The notes under the pieces are model-generated. The model worked only from the letters and a program-made list of their open reading frames with translations, searched no databases and had not been told where the DNA came from. This document shows positions 1-9,538 of a DNA stretch of 64,000 bases, piece after piece (within the stretch, counting starts at the first letter, position 1; the number at the start of each line of letters is the position of its first letter). The translations under genes were made by a program, and so were the position numbers. The DNA is from Candidatus Streptomyces philanthi (GTDB lineage: Bacteria > Actinomycetota > Actinomycetes > Streptomycetales > Streptomycetaceae), in the NCBI GenBank assembly GCA_018114805.1, contig CP073042.1, positions 806,001 through 870,000 on the forward strand, given 5' to 3'.

Positions 1-200
1 CTATGGGCGAGAGTGAAAGAACATGTCGCCGATTGCGCTGAGCAGCGGAGCCGCTTCGGCGGGCCGCCGAGTTCCGGCGACGCACTGACACGGGGTTCCC
101 GGGACAGTTGTTTTCACACGTTGATTCCCACTATGCGCCGCCTCTCAGATACTCGCGACTCCCGTGTGGGCCGGCCGGCTGCGGGCACTCGGAGCCCGCG

Positions 201-221
201 GCGGGTCCACTCGGGACCCGC
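201..221. other. Small hairpin upstream of the hemerythrin gene
   Basis: An 8-bp inverted repeat (gcgggtcc / ggacccgc, 5-nt loop) ends 9 nt before the ribosome binding site of the next gene. It could be the end of an upstream transcript or a leader structure. Nothing else is recognisable in bases 1-242. Confidence 0.3.
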
Positions 222-242
222 TGACGGCTGGAGGTGAAGGAC

Positions 243-806
243 ATGGGTCATGGTGGGAACGTCATCGACGAGCTGGTGACCGATCACCGCGAGGTCGAGC
301 AGATCTTCAGTCGGATAGAGGGACTCCCGCCCGGTGAAAAGGACCGCAAGATCTACGCCGACCAGGCCACGATGGGGCTGGTGAGGCACTCGGTGGCCGA
401 GGAGGAGTACCTGTACCCGGCCGTGCGGGAGCACCTGGCGGGCGGAGACGCGCTCGCGGACAAGGAGATCGACGATCACTCCAAGGCCGAGCAGATCATG
501 AAGGACCTGGAGGGGTGCGACGCGGACGATCCCGAGTTCGACCGGCTCATCGGGATGCTGATGGACGAGATCCGCTCGCACGTCGCTGACGAGGAGGAGA
601 ACCTCTTCCCCCAGCTGCGCGCGGCGTGTTCCGCAGACACGCTCGACGCCCTGGGCGACAAAGTGCGTCAAGCGAAGAAGATGGCACCGACCCGCCCGCA
701 CCCGTCCGCCCCGGACAAGCCGCCGGCCAACAAGCTGCTGGCCCCGGGAGCCGGCCTCGTCGACCGGATGCGCGACGCGCTGACGGGACGCGGGAAGAAG
801 GCCTGA
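243..806 (+). CDS. Hemerythrin domain-containing protein
   Basis: This 187-aa protein has the hemerythrin HHE cation-binding pattern. Histidine-acid pairs recur along a four-helix bundle: DHREVEQIF near the N-terminus, RHSVAEEEYLYP, DDHSKAEQIM and SHVADEEENLFP. Such proteins hold a di-iron centre and bind O2 or NO, or sense redox and iron. The C-terminal 40 residues are proline- and lysine-rich and probably disordered. The ATG at 243 is preferred over the GTG at 234 because GGAGGTG at 230-236 lies 6 nt before it and actually overlaps the GTG. It appears monocistronic. Confidence 0.85.
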   Translation: MGHGGNVIDELVTDHREVEQIFSRIEGLPPGEKDRKIYADQATMGLVRHSVAEEEYLYPAVREHLAGGDALADKEIDDHSKAEQIMKDLEGCDADDPEFDRLIGMLMDEIRSHVADEEENLFPQLRAACSADTLDALGDKVRQAKKMAPTRPHPSAPDKPPANKLLAPGAGLVDRMRDALTGRGKKA

Positions 807-1069
807 CAGCACCCCCGGATGGGCGGCCGTGCGGTGCGGCCGCCCGAGGCCTGTGAGCAACCACACTCGATCAACCAAATACGGAAGTTTCCCAGGCAGT
901 TGACCCCCGTGACGACGGCGCGAGAGAGCAGGCGTCGTCGACGCGGGAGTCCCGTCTGTCACGATGGTCCGCGCCGTGACCGACTCGGTGGAACCGCCGC
1001 GCAGCACAGCCGGTGATCCTGGTTCCCCAGTCCCTCCTCTGATTCATCCTGGTTGTCGGGTACCGCACT

Positions 1070-2434
1070 GTGTCTTTCCCTCCTGCCCTGCCCTCGCCTG
1101 CGCCGAAAGCTGCCTCCGTCCCGTCCAAGGGCGCGTCCCGTTCGCCCTGGCGGTCGCTGCGGTACCGCAGCATGCGCTGGTGGTCCGTCGCCAACTTCCT
1201 GTCGAACGCTGGTACGTGGATGCAGCTCACGGTGGAGAACCTGCTGGTGCTCCAGATCACAGGCTCGGCCGCGGCGACGGGTCTGTCGATGTCCGTCCAG
1301 GCCGCTCCCGCCCTCTTCATGAGCCTGTTGGGCGGCACCGCCGTGGACCGCTGGCCGCTGAAGCTGACGGCCTCCGTCAGCCAGGCACTGCTCGGCGCGG
1401 TCGCCTTCACCACGGCCGTGCTGGTGGCGACGGACCAACTGGACATGACCTCCTTGATGGTCCTGGCCGCCGTGACCGGCATGATCGCCACCGTCGACGG
1501 ACCGGCGTGCGCCCTGCTGGGCAATGATCTCGTCCCAGTGGAAGACGTCCCCTCCGCCATCGGCGTCGGCGCGCTGGTGCACAACGCGGGCCGGCTCGTG
1601 GGCACCGCCCTGGCCGGCGTGACGGTCGGCTTCCTCGGCACGTCCGCCGCGTACGCCGCGAACGGTCTGTCGTTCCTCTTCGTGGCCTCCGTCATCCCGT
1701 TCCTGCGCCCGGCGCCGGGCGCTGTACGCCACGCCACCCACGTGAAGGCCGCTCCTCCCCGTGAGGGCGACGCCCCGGACCCCGACATGACCATGCGCCA
1801 GGGACTGCTGTTCTTCGCCCGCCGCCCCCGCCTGGTCGCGCTCGCCGCCGTAACCGGGCTCAGCTCGGTCTTCGGCCGCAATTACGGCCTCACCCTGGCC
1901 GTACTCGTCACCGGACCGCTCGCGGGCGGCGCCGGCTCCTTCGGCACGGTCTCCACGGTTCTCGCCGTCGGCGGCATCCTGGGCGCGGTCCTCGGCGCCC
2001 GCCTGCGACGGCCCTCCGTCCGGCTCGTGGGCACGCTTGCGGCCGCGGGCGGCCTGCTGCAAGTGGCGGCGGGGCTGTCCCCGTCACTGGCGGTGCTGCT
2101 GGTCCTGGTCCTTCCGATGGCCGTCGTGGAATCCGTCTCCGACACCGCCGGAACCGCCGTACTGCAGACCGACCCGCCCGCTCACCTGCGAGGACGCATC
2201 CTCGGCGTGTGGAGCAGCATCGGTACGGTCTGGGGCCTCGGCGGCCCGCCGGCGCTCGGCCTCCTCATGGAACTGGCCGGGGCGCGCGGAGCCCTGGTCA
2301 CGGGCGGACTGATCATCGCGGGTGCGATCGGAGCCGGTTTCGTCATGCGCTCCCGCCGGATGCCGGCACCCGTGGTCCTGCCGACGAAGGACGTGGACGT
2401 CACGGGGCGGGCGGCGCTGGGCACGGCTGCCTGA
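1070..2434 (+). CDS. MFS transporter (EntS-like exporter family)
   Basis: A 454-aa integral membrane protein with about twelve hydrophobic segments in two halves and a hydrophilic middle loop around residues 220-245. The start of TM1 (WWSVANFLSNAGTWMQ) and the GGTAVDRWP loop after TM2 match the MFS_3 / EntS-type exporter subfamily. This family pumps out siderophores, macrolides or other small molecules by proton antiport; the substrate cannot be told from sequence. The GTG start at 1070 has no convincing ribosome binding site, so translation may begin later, for example at Met-35. Confidence 0.8.
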   Translation: MSFPPALPSPAPKAASVPSKGASRSPWRSLRYRSMRWWSVANFLSNAGTWMQLTVENLLVLQITGSAAATGLSMSVQAAPALFMSLLGGTAVDRWPLKLTASVSQALLGAVAFTTAVLVATDQLDMTSLMVLAAVTGMIATVDGPACALLGNDLVPVEDVPSAIGVGALVHNAGRLVGTALAGVTVGFLGTSAAYAANGLSFLFVASVIPFLRPAPGAVRHATHVKAAPPREGDAPDPDMTMRQGLLFFARRPRLVALAAVTGLSSVFGRNYGLTLAVLVTGPLAGGAGSFGTVSTVLAVGGILGAVLGARLRRPSVRLVGTLAAAGGLLQVAAGLSPSLAVLLVLVLPMAVVESVSDTAGTAVLQTDPPAHLRGRILGVWSSIGTVWGLGGPPALGLLMELAGARGALVTGGLIIAGAIGAGFVMRSRRMPAPVVLPTKDVDVTGRAALGTAA

Positions 2435-2797
2435 GGGCGCGGGACGGCGACGTTCGGCGAAGGCGGGTCAGGCAGCGTGCTTGCGTGCATCGCCTATCAC
2501 GTGAAGTCACGGGGTCGCCCCCGTCAGTCGCCAGGGGCCTGGGCCACCCTCGTACGTGCATGACAAATAGGCCCTCAGCGAGCAGCAGCCGTCGGTCTCG
2601 AACGAGGGACGGAGCGCGCCCTGGCTCTCGGGGCCGCGCGGAAGTCCCCGACGGCTGCGATCCAGATCATTCGACCGGTCAGCGGGATGTACCTCGCCGT
2701 GGATCTTGATGCGCACCCGCAGCTCGTCCCCGAGGGAAACTGCAGCCAGGTGGGCCGGTGAAAGCCATGATCGCGCAAGGCCTCGAAGCCGCCGGCT
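2435..2797. other. Non-coding stretch, nothing recognised
   Basis: No open frame here looks like a protein, and no strong hairpin or RNA gene was seen. It separates the MFS gene from a small convergent membrane-protein gene. Confidence 0.4.
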
Positions 2798-3175
2798 TTA
2801 CGGCGCCGAGGTTCGGGTCGCGCATGAGGAGCCGAGGTTCGGGTCACATTCGGAGGAGCCACCGCGGTCGGCGGAGCAGGTTCCACCCAGGTGGCAACGC
2901 AGCTGACCACGCTTCCTGGGCGGCTCGTCATCGTCGCTGTCGTTCCGGTGGCACCACCAGGCACGCGCGCTGACGATAGTCGGCACCGCGGTGATGCCGA
3001 CCCCTCGCCACAGCCCGATCACGCCGCAGATCGCCAGGGAGGCAAGCCAGCACAAAACCATCGTCTTATACGCGGTCTTCCTGCGTAACAGTCCCAGCGA
3101 GATGGCAAGGTGTGCCCCCAGTTGGGCCGACATCAGGACGATCACTACCCCGAAAAGGAACTCACCAAGGTTCAC
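2798..3175 (-). CDS. Small membrane protein, function unknown
   Basis: The first 75 residues of this 125-aa frame look like a genuine small integral membrane protein. There is a hydrophobic helix (GEFLFGVVIVLMSAQLGAHL), a basic loop (LLRRKTAYK), a second helix (MVLCWLASLAICGVIGLW), then an acidic tail DSDDDEPPRKRG. The GTG at 3175 has GAGGA directly against it, which is too close, so a downstream start is possible. The last 30 residues look non-natural and the end may be frameshifted. I do not recognise the family. Confidence 0.4.
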   Translation of the reverse strand: MNLGEFLFGVVIVLMSAQLGAHLAISLGLLRRKTAYKTMVLCWLASLAICGVIGLWRGVGITAVPTIVSARAWWCHRNDSDDDEPPRKRGQLRCHLGGTCSADRGGSSECDPNLGSSCATRTSAP

Positions 3176-3571
3176 TCCTCGACGTTGCCACAGGCTCCGG
3201 ACCTATGCAGCCGGTGAAAAGCCCATGGACGCGCTGGTCGGCACAGCGGCCGTCTGCGGTCAAACCCGTCCAGCTGCTACGTACCTGCTGTCTCCAGGAG
3301 CCCGATGCCAAGATCCTCGATCTTGGTCCTATAGCTCGCTGGCCCGTAGGGCATCACCGTGGCGCCGAGTTAGGCCCTCTTTCAGTCCGCCACGGCTTTC
3401 CTCTTCTTCTGGTTGCTCCCCTGGCGACCATCCGACTTGCGCCGCCCCGGCGGTCGCGCCCTCCTCAGCCGCGTTGGACTCACACCGTGGCCAAGAACCT
3501 CTCGCCACCGGTCCAGATCGCGCGGGCTGAGAAGGACGACACCAGCGATCACGAAGTGGGCAGCATGCGGC
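3176..3571. other. Non-coding stretch between two minus-strand genes
   Basis: No credible protein, RNA gene or strong hairpin was found. Frames crossing it have atypical composition and look antisense or random. Confidence 0.35.
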
Positions 3572-4702
3572 TCACGATCGACACTGGTGACGCAGGGGAA
3601 CGCCGTTGGCGCGCAGCACTTCGCGCACGTCCAGAATGAGCGGGAAGACCTCGTGATTGCGGTCTTCTCCCTGCTCGTCCCATGCCCTCTGCTCGGCTTC
3701 GACGGCCATGCGATCCTCCGCGAAGACGCGCTCGGTGAAGCGCCTGATGAACGGCCAGGCCAGGTGGAGAGCGCCGGGAACCGAGGGCTTCTCGATCATG
3801 AGGAAGCCGTAGGCGTGACAGGTGCGCTGCCGGGCATCCTCCGGCACGTACGTGGCCCACAGGCTGAAGACTGGGCGTTCGGCGTTCTGCGGGAGCAGGT
3901 TCAGTGTCTGGTACGGGTACTCGGTGCGGATGGTCATGACGTCGGTCGAGTTGCCGCCACCGATGCCTTCGGCGGCGAGCAGACTGGCGCTGCGGTTCCG
4001 CTTTCCCCCTATGTGGCTGAACAGGTATCTGGCCTCCACCCGTTCGGCTCCCGTGCGGTACTCCAGCAGTTCGGGGTGGAGCTTGCCGACGACGCCCCGG
4101 TGGAGGAACTGGTGGTTCATGTCGAGCAGGTTCTCGTGCATGAACGAGTAGTGGCAGCGCACGGTTCGGGAGAAGGTCATGGTCTTGTAGTCAGGTGAGC
4201 CGAAGGTCGGCAGCTCGGGCAGTGCGGTGACGGCCGCTCGGTCGGGGTCGCCCGGGAAGACGAACACCAGGCCGTATGCCTCGCGAACGGGGTAGCGGCG
4301 AACACCGCGCGGCGGCCGTCCATCGCCCTTCGAAAGGTACGGAATCTGACAGATGCGGCCATCGCCGCGATAGACCCAGGCGTGATAGCAGCAGCGGAGT
4401 GTCTCGCCCTCGACGACGCCCATGCTAAGCGGTACCTGCCGGTGGGCGCACCGATCCTCCAGCGCATAGACGGCGCCGCTCTTGCCGCGATAGAGCGCGA
4501 CGCGTTCGCCGGCGAACGTGGCCGCGACCACCCGCCTGCTACGCACGTTCCGGGACATTGCAACCGGATACCAGAAATCCGGGTTCGCGCCGACGCGCCG
4601 AAGGTCTGCCATGTTGGCATTTGGATCGCGGTGTCCGGCGAGACGACCGGTCCCGGCCTCGGAAGCAAGAGGCCCGGCCCTGTCGGAGTTGGTCTCCGTC
4701 AT
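3572..4702 (-). CDS. Rieske (2Fe-2S) non-heme iron oxygenase
   Basis: A 376-aa protein with the architecture of a Rieske oxygenase alpha subunit. The Rieske cluster site comes first (CAHR ... CCYHAW, Cys-x-His then Cys-x2-His). The mononuclear iron site follows (ENLLDMNHQFLH, with the bridging Asp and two His). It resembles the chlorophyllide/pheophorbide oxygenase-like branch, which hydroxylates or demethylates ring substrates using electrons from a separate reductase. No reductase or ferredoxin lies next to it and the substrate is unknown. The ATG at 4702 is chosen over 4726 because AGGGAG sits about 5 nt before it. Confidence 0.85.
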   Translation of the reverse strand: MTETNSDRAGPLASEAGTGRLAGHRDPNANMADLRRVGANPDFWYPVAMSRNVRSRRVVAATFAGERVALYRGKSGAVYALEDRCAHRQVPLSMGVVEGETLRCCYHAWVYRGDGRICQIPYLSKGDGRPPRGVRRYPVREAYGLVFVFPGDPDRAAVTALPELPTFGSPDYKTMTFSRTVRCHYSFMHENLLDMNHQFLHRGVVGKLHPELLEYRTGAERVEARYLFSHIGGKRNRSASLLAAEGIGGGNSTDVMTIRTEYPYQTLNLLPQNAERPVFSLWATYVPEDARQRTCHAYGFLMIEKPSVPGALHLAWPFIRRFTERVFAEDRMAVEAEQRAWDEQGEDRNHEVFPLILDVREVLRANGVPLRHQCRS

Positions 4703-5067
4703 ACCACTCCCTCGAGATGTCATCACGGATACTCATACGTCACGCCAGGGCCAGCACCCCGCCGACACCGCAGAGGGACCCAGCCACCTCCATCCTGGTG
4801 GCCGGCCGCTGCCCGCGCCCTGTTCAACACGTCCGGACAGGTAATCCGGCTCCGTCGACGGCACGCAACGGGCGACGATCACGCCCGACCGCTGCCCGCC
4901 GCCGGAGCGCCGGTCACCTCCCGATCCGTCCCGTCAGGGCGAGTCGGCCACCAGAAAGAAGGCGCTGACCACATATGCAGCCTGACTCCGCCGGGTACCC
5001 GCGGCGACACTGAACGACGGAGGACCGATCCTCCGTCGACTGGCGTACAACCGGCTAGGTGACGAGG
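4703..5067. other. Divergent intergenic region (Rieske gene / ANTAR gene)
   Basis: These 365 bp must hold promoters for both divergent genes. No confident -35/-10 pair, operator palindrome or small gene was identified. Confidence 0.4.
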
Positions 5068-5409
5068 ATGAAATACGTGGCATCCATACCGCACGAGGCC
5101 GACGACGAGACCGGCCGAATCGTCGAGCTTCAGCAAGAGGTCGACCAGCTCAAGGAAGCGGTGACCTCGCATGCCGTCGTGGATCAGGCGATGGGGATGA
5201 TCGTCGCGCTCGGCCGGGTGGGCCCCGACCAGGGATGGGCAGTGCTGCAGTACGTCTCCCAACACACAAATATCAAGCTCCGCCACGTCGCGGAACTGAT
5301 TCTCATCTGGGGCTGGAACGGGGTAATGCCGCCCGAAATCCGTGTCGAACTGGAAGAGGCCCTCGACCTCTACGGGCCGACACAGATTCCGGCATCGGCA
5401 CAGGAGTGA
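5068..5409 (+). CDS. ANTAR domain RNA-binding regulator
   Basis: A protein of about 113 aa. A short N-terminus leads into a coiled segment (IVELQQEVDQLKEAV), then an ANTAR domain (VVDQAMGMIVALGR ... AWAVLQYVSQHTNIKLRHVAELI). ANTAR proteins bind paired RNA hairpins and cause antitermination. In Streptomyces many are short stand-alone proteins like this one. ATG 5068 is favoured because AGGTGA lies 5 nt upstream; GTG 5059 is the alternative. A second, dead ANTAR gene lies at 40.6-40.9 kb. Confidence 0.8.
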   Translation: MKYVASIPHEADDETGRIVELQQEVDQLKEAVTSHAVVDQAMGMIVALGRVGPDQGWAVLQYVSQHTNIKLRHVAELILIWGWNGVMPPEIRVELEEALDLYGPTQIPASAQE

Positions 5410-5973
5410 CGCACTGCCAGGTGCTGACGCCGGCGGTCGGGGGGCCTTCTTGCCAGCTGTCGCAGTAGCGCAGGGCGCCCCATGATCATGGCTGCCCCCT
5501 TTACGGTCGAGCCAAGTAGCAGCCATCATCCAGCAGCACCGCGGACGGACTCAGCGCATGCCCCCATTCGTCGGCCGGGAGACAGTCGAACATGGTGTTG
5601 GCCCAGTCGTGGGCCTGCCGAGGACTAGCCGCGTGGCTGGAACGTCGTCGGCTCCCTGCGCACGCGGGTTCATCCCAGCTGCTGTGAGCGGATATCTCCT
5701 TCGGTGGTGATCTCGATGTCCCTGCCGGTCTTCTCCAGGTAGGTGCAGAGTTCACCTGAGTGTTCTGCAGGCGGCCGACCATCAGCCGGATCCCATCCAG
5801 AGAGACCTGAGGTCGGAAAGGCGTTGCCAGTAATTGAGGTCAGACCCCTTGGGCCGACGTAGTAGGCCACAACGTCCACTCGGTACGGCCGGGCGCCCAC
5901 GGCGCGGAATCGCGTGCACATCTGCTCGAAGGGGCCGCAGCTGACTTGATCAGTATGATCTGCCTGACAGGCC
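5410..5973. other. Non-coding or decayed stretch
   Basis: Minus-strand frames here contain protein-like runs (for example a segment ending in DIEITTEGDIRSQQLG near 5670). They lack a credible start and ribosome site and match nothing I know. Possibly the remains of a decayed gene; nothing firmer can be supported. Confidence 0.3.
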
Positions 5974-6843
5974 CTAACGCACGGGCACGACAGCGACGGG
6001 GCACCTCGCGTGGTGCAGTACGGCGTGCACCACCGTCCCCAGGCGCAGCCCAAGCCTGCCCTCGACCGGGTGACGCGGAAGGACCACCATACCCGCCCGA
6101 GCCGATGCCTCCACCAGGGCAGCCACAGGCGAGTCGACGATCAGCTCGGTATCTACGTGGACGTTCGGGTACTCGGCGATGGGACGGGCAGCGTGGTTCA
6201 GCAGCTGGGCATGCGCCCGGCGCTCTTCCTCAATGTTGCTGACCTGAGGCACCGCGAGGCCGGTGTGGGCGAGCGGCGACCAGGCATGGACCAGACGCAC
6301 GCCGACTCCGCGCAGGTCCGCCTCGGCAAGGCCGAACCGTACGGCCTCCTCGTCCCGGTCGTCGCGAACTCCGATCACGACGCTGTCGGCCGCGACTTTC
6401 GCCGTATCGCCGCGCACCACGACAACAGGTCAGTCCGCGTGGGCGGCCACCTTCCGGCTCACCGAGCCCAGCAGCAGCTCGGCGAAGCCACCACGCCCGC
6501 GCGTTCCGACCACGATCAGGTCGACGTCCTCGACCGCGTCCAGGAGGGCCTCGGCCGGATCGACACCTGCCAGGAAGGTGTCGATCGGTACCCCGGGATG
6601 GGCGGCCTCGGGCCGTGCTCGGACATCGTCCAGCACTCCCTCAGCCGCCTCGAGTGCCTGCTGCGTGAGACCCACCCCTGTCTCGCCATACGCGGCGTCC
6701 GCGCCACGGCCTACGGAGTGGACGACCTTCAGCTCGCAGCCGCGCAGCCCCGCCTCGCCGGCTGCCCAGTCCGCGGCGAGCAAGGAGTGCAACGTGTCGT
6801 CGATCCCGACGTGAACGGTGCCGAGCCGACCGCCGCCGGTCAC
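5974..6843 (-). pseudogene. Tandem universal stress protein, interrupted by in-frame TGA
   Basis: Two UspA domains in tandem are encoded in one continuous frame, a common 290-aa actinobacterial form. Each has the nucleotide-binding glycine pattern or its remnant, such as IVVGTRGRGGFAELLLGSVSRKVAAHA in domain 1. A TGA at 6430-6432 splits the gene where homologues read HA(x)CPVVVVR. Everything after it (PVVVVRGD and the whole second domain) stays in the same frame. TGC or TGT to TGA is the simplest explanation. The GTG start at 6843 has GGAGGA upstream. A half-length single-domain product could still be made from the 5' part. Confidence 0.75.
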
Positions 6844-7703
6844 CGTTCCTCCAGGACTCGCGCGGAGTTCAGCAGCCCTCCGGCTGCTTCGGCGATCGAC
6901 ACCGCACTTGATGGATGAGTTGACACGACATGGTCGACAAGGAGTTCCTGCTCCGCTGTCCGATTCCGCGCGAACTCCACCGGCCCGGTCCTTTCCACTC
7001 GTTCGACCCGCCCATCAGGACGGCGGTGCCGGCACCGCTCAGCCCCATGCATCGCTTCGAACACGTCGAGTCGTCGCCTCTTTTGCCACGCTTGCAGACC
7101 GTTACACGGTGCTCGCCCCGGCCGCTTCTCACGCCGCTCTCCATCTAGGTGCAGACGGCGAGAGTGAGTCAACCCCCGAAAGCCGCGCCTGGATGAAGTG
7201 GTCCACCGCGCCGCCGGGCGGCAGCGCACTGCTGCGTGCCAGTCACTCCCAAGTTTCCCGTCGCATCCTGCTGTCTGGCGCTTTCACCTACGCCATCTGG
7301 GCATGTGGCCCGTGGCTACCGCGGTGCGCGGCGTCTGTCCCGGTCGGCGGTGTCGATGCATTCGACGGCACGCCAGAGTGTCTCCATGCAGGATGGGGAG
7401 ATTCCCGTCGTCCCACAATGACGGTCGCCCTGACGAGTCTGCTGTCCTGCGGTGGCTGTCGAAGGTCTTCGGGGTCAGCTTGCTGACCTGCGTAGTTCTC
7501 GATCTGTTGGTAGATCACCACGAAGATCAGCATCCACAGCGCGTAGCTCAGTCAACCGCGAAGGCCATCGGCACCGTCGGTGCCGCGATGTACGTGCCCT
7601 TGTATGGATAGTCGCAAGCTGACGGGAACGACCCCGCCGGGCGCCCTTAGGTAAACTGTTCAATACAGCGAGTTACTGACTTCTGTGACGGAAGCGGTTG
7701 AGC
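6844..7703. other. Non-coding stretch with a gene relic
   Basis: Apart from the transporter relic at 7492-7600 no gene could be supported. Both strands contain frames of non-natural composition. Confidence 0.4.
7492..7600 (-). pseudogene. Relic of an AI-2E family transporter
   Basis: A minus-strand fragment reads LSYALWMLIFVVIYQQIENY, closely matching the conserved YQQIENY segment of AI-2E/PerM-type membrane proteins. Just upstream, in another frame, is YIAAPTVPMAFAVD, which resembles the preceding transmembrane loop. Sequence on both sides no longer encodes the family. It is a short decayed remnant. The motif match is from memory. Confidence 0.45.
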
Positions 7704-8889
7704 GTGGTTGAGCAGAGGCCCAGCGTGCAGGCAGCGGCAGTAGCCAAAGACGTCCATGCGGGTGGCGTGGCGTCGGCTCCGTTAGCCACGGCCGACAGCG
7801 CTGCGGGCCCCCTCGGTTCCCCGGTCAATTCACACAACGAGTGGGACCCCCTGGAGGAGATCGTCGTTGGCCGGCTCGAGGGTGCGGCAATCCCCTCCAA
7901 CCACCCGGTAGTGACCTGCAACATCCCCCCATGGGCGGCGCGGTTGCAGGGACTTGCCGCCGGCCACGGCTATCCGCGCAAGCTGATCGAGCCGGCACAG
8001 CACGAAATCGATCAGTTCATCGCTCTCCTGAAATCACTCGGCATCACCGTCACCCGCCCGGACTCCGTCGACCGCAGGCAACGCTTCGCGACTCCCGACT
8101 GGTCATCACGCGGCTTCTGCAACACCTGCCCCTGGGACAATGCTCGTGATCGGCGACGAGATCATCGAGACCCCGATGGCCTGGCCGTGCCGGTACTTCG
8201 AAACCCACTCCTACCGGCCGATCCTCAAGGACTACTTCCGGCGCGGCGCCCGCTGGACCGCAGCGCCGAAGCCGCAGCTCACCGACGCTCTATTCGCGCC
8301 AGACTTCCGCGCGCCCGGGCCCGGCGAGCCCATGCGCTACATCCTCACCGAGTTCGAGCCGGTCTTCGACGCCGGCGACTTCGTGCGCGCCGGACGCGAT
8401 CTGTTCGTCACGCGCAGCAACGTCACCAACCGGATGGGCATCGAGTGGCTGCGCCGCCATCTCGGACCCGGCTACCGCATCCACGAGATCGAGAGCCGCT
8501 GCCGCACCCCCATGCACATCGACACCACCTTCATGCCCCTCGCGCCCGGCAAGGTCCTGATCAATCCCGAGTACGTCGACGTCGACCGCCTGCCCGACAT
8601 CCTGAACTCATGGGACGTCCTGGTCGCCCCCGAGCCCGATCCGATCAACGACCGCCTGCTCAGGATCACCTCGATGTGCGGCAAGTGGCTCAGCATGAAC
8701 GTGCTGATGGTGGACCAGAAGCGGGTGATCGCGGAACGCCACGACACCGGCATGTTGAACGCCCTCGAAAGGTGGGGCTTCGAGCCGATCCCGTGCGACC
8801 TGCTGCACTACGCGCCGTTCGGCGGCTCCTTCCACTGCGCGAGCCTCGACATCCGGCTTCGCGGCACGCTTGAGTCGTACTTCGACTGA
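7704..8889 (+). pseudogene. Glycine amidinotransferase, frameshifted
   Basis: Encodes an L-arginine:glycine amidinotransferase-type enzyme (transfer of the arginine amidino group, as in StrB1 and AGAT). The N-terminal part (SHNEWDPLEEIVVGRLEGA ... FCNTCPWD) runs in one frame to about 8138. The rest (MLVIGDEIIETPMAWPCRYFE onward) follows in the next frame, consistent with loss of two bases at 8138-8140. Catalytic residues are all present downstream: Asp in EPVFDAGDF, His in MHIDTTFMPLAPGK, Cys in FHCASLDIR. The start (TTG 7698 or GTG 7704) is uncertain. It may be a true pseudogene or a sequence error. Confidence 0.8.
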
Positions 8890-8903
8890 TCGGCATACCG
8901 GGC

Positions 8904-9263
8904 CTACTCGCGTCGACGTGTGGCCACCCACGATGCGAAGAGGAACGCGGGCAGGGTGAGGCCGATCAATAGCGCTGGACCCGTGACCGCACTCAAGAGG
9001 AATTGGCCTCCCAGGCAGGCGACGCCGTAGTAGTAACCGACCGCCACAGCCACAAGCACCACATATCCGCCGAGCCCGGTGCCCGCCACCTGGCGTACCA
9101 GCGCGGGCCAGCCGATCCTGCCCAGTGCCGGCACGATGCGTTGCGCACGTCTCCAGCGTCGGACCGGGCGCCGGCGCATGATGAGCAGGCCGAGGCCGAG
9201 ATAGCCCATGACCAGCAGATAGCCGGTCAGCATGAGCGTGACGTTGAGGGACACGGGCAGCAT
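8904..9263 (-). CDS. Small membrane protein (DUF6256-like)
   Basis: A 119-aa protein with three hydrophobic segments: LNVTLMLTGYLLVMGYLGLGLLIM, then GGYVVLVAVAVGYYYGVACLGG, then GPALLIGLTLPAFLFASWVA. A basic cytoplasmic loop (RRRPVRRWRRAQR) follows the first. ATG 9263 is supported by CAGGAG about 6 nt upstream. It overlaps the end of the preceding membrane-protein gene on the same strand, suggesting co-translation. I recall such pairs in Streptomyces as DUF6256 plus DUF6186; function unknown. Confidence 0.55.
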   Translation of the reverse strand: MLPVSLNVTLMLTGYLLVMGYLGLGLLIMRRRPVRRWRRAQRIVPALGRIGWPALVRQVAGTGLGGYVVLVAVAVGYYYGVACLGGQFLLSAVTGPALLIGLTLPAFLFASWVATRRRE

Positions 9264-9538
9264 GGCCGGCTCCTGGTGGGTGACCGCGCTCGGGGAGAGT
9301 CTCGGAGAGGAAGTAGCCAGCCGCGCACGAAGGTGTGCCAGCCGAACCACAACCAAAGAGCAAACAGGGCACAACGGCCGACAGGATAGCGCATGACGGC
9401 CCTGGTCGCGTCACTGAGCGTGGGAAAGCCATCATGGGGCCGCAGCAGGGCGTTGCCTTCCCAGGCGAAGATGGCGCCGAAGAGCACGGCCCAGATCAGG
9501 TAACCGATCACCGGATGCTCTGCCACTGCCTCTCCCAC
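9227..9538 (-). CDS. Small membrane protein (DUF6186-like)
   Basis: A 103-aa frame with two transmembrane helices (VIGYLIWAVLFGAIFAWEG and ALFALWLWFGWHTFVRGW). Between them is a conserved-looking loop, FPTLSDATRAVMRYPVGR. The GTG at 9538 has AGGGAG 7 nt upstream. Residues after GWLLPLRDS are arginine/serine/proline-rich and overlap the next gene, so the true C-terminus may be earlier. It forms a unit with the 8904-9263 gene. Confidence 0.5.
   Translation of the reverse strand: MGEAVAEHPVIGYLIWAVLFGAIFAWEGNALLRPHDGFPTLSDATRAVMRYPVGRCALFALWLWFGWHTFVRGWLLPLRDSPRARSPTRSRPCCPCPSTSRSC

Noticed and set aside
959..2062. Long minus-strand frame opposite the MFS gene (367 aa)
   Set aside because: Composition rich in Gly, Arg, Gln and His with no domain; it is the usual antisense shadow of a GC-rich gene. 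The same applies to 10922-11794, 29995-31098, 33030-34235, 35347-36381, 37447-38463 and 49877-51166.
6430..6432. Selenocysteine codon in the universal stress protein
   Set aside because: No SECIS-like hairpin is evident, and this family is not known to contain selenocysteine. A nonsense change is simpler; it is kept only as an alternative in the findings.
7540..7560. tRNA-like GTAGCTCA string (also near 16432 and 30300)
   Set aside because: No TpsiC arm, anticodon stem or acceptor pairing at plausible spacing in any of the three places.
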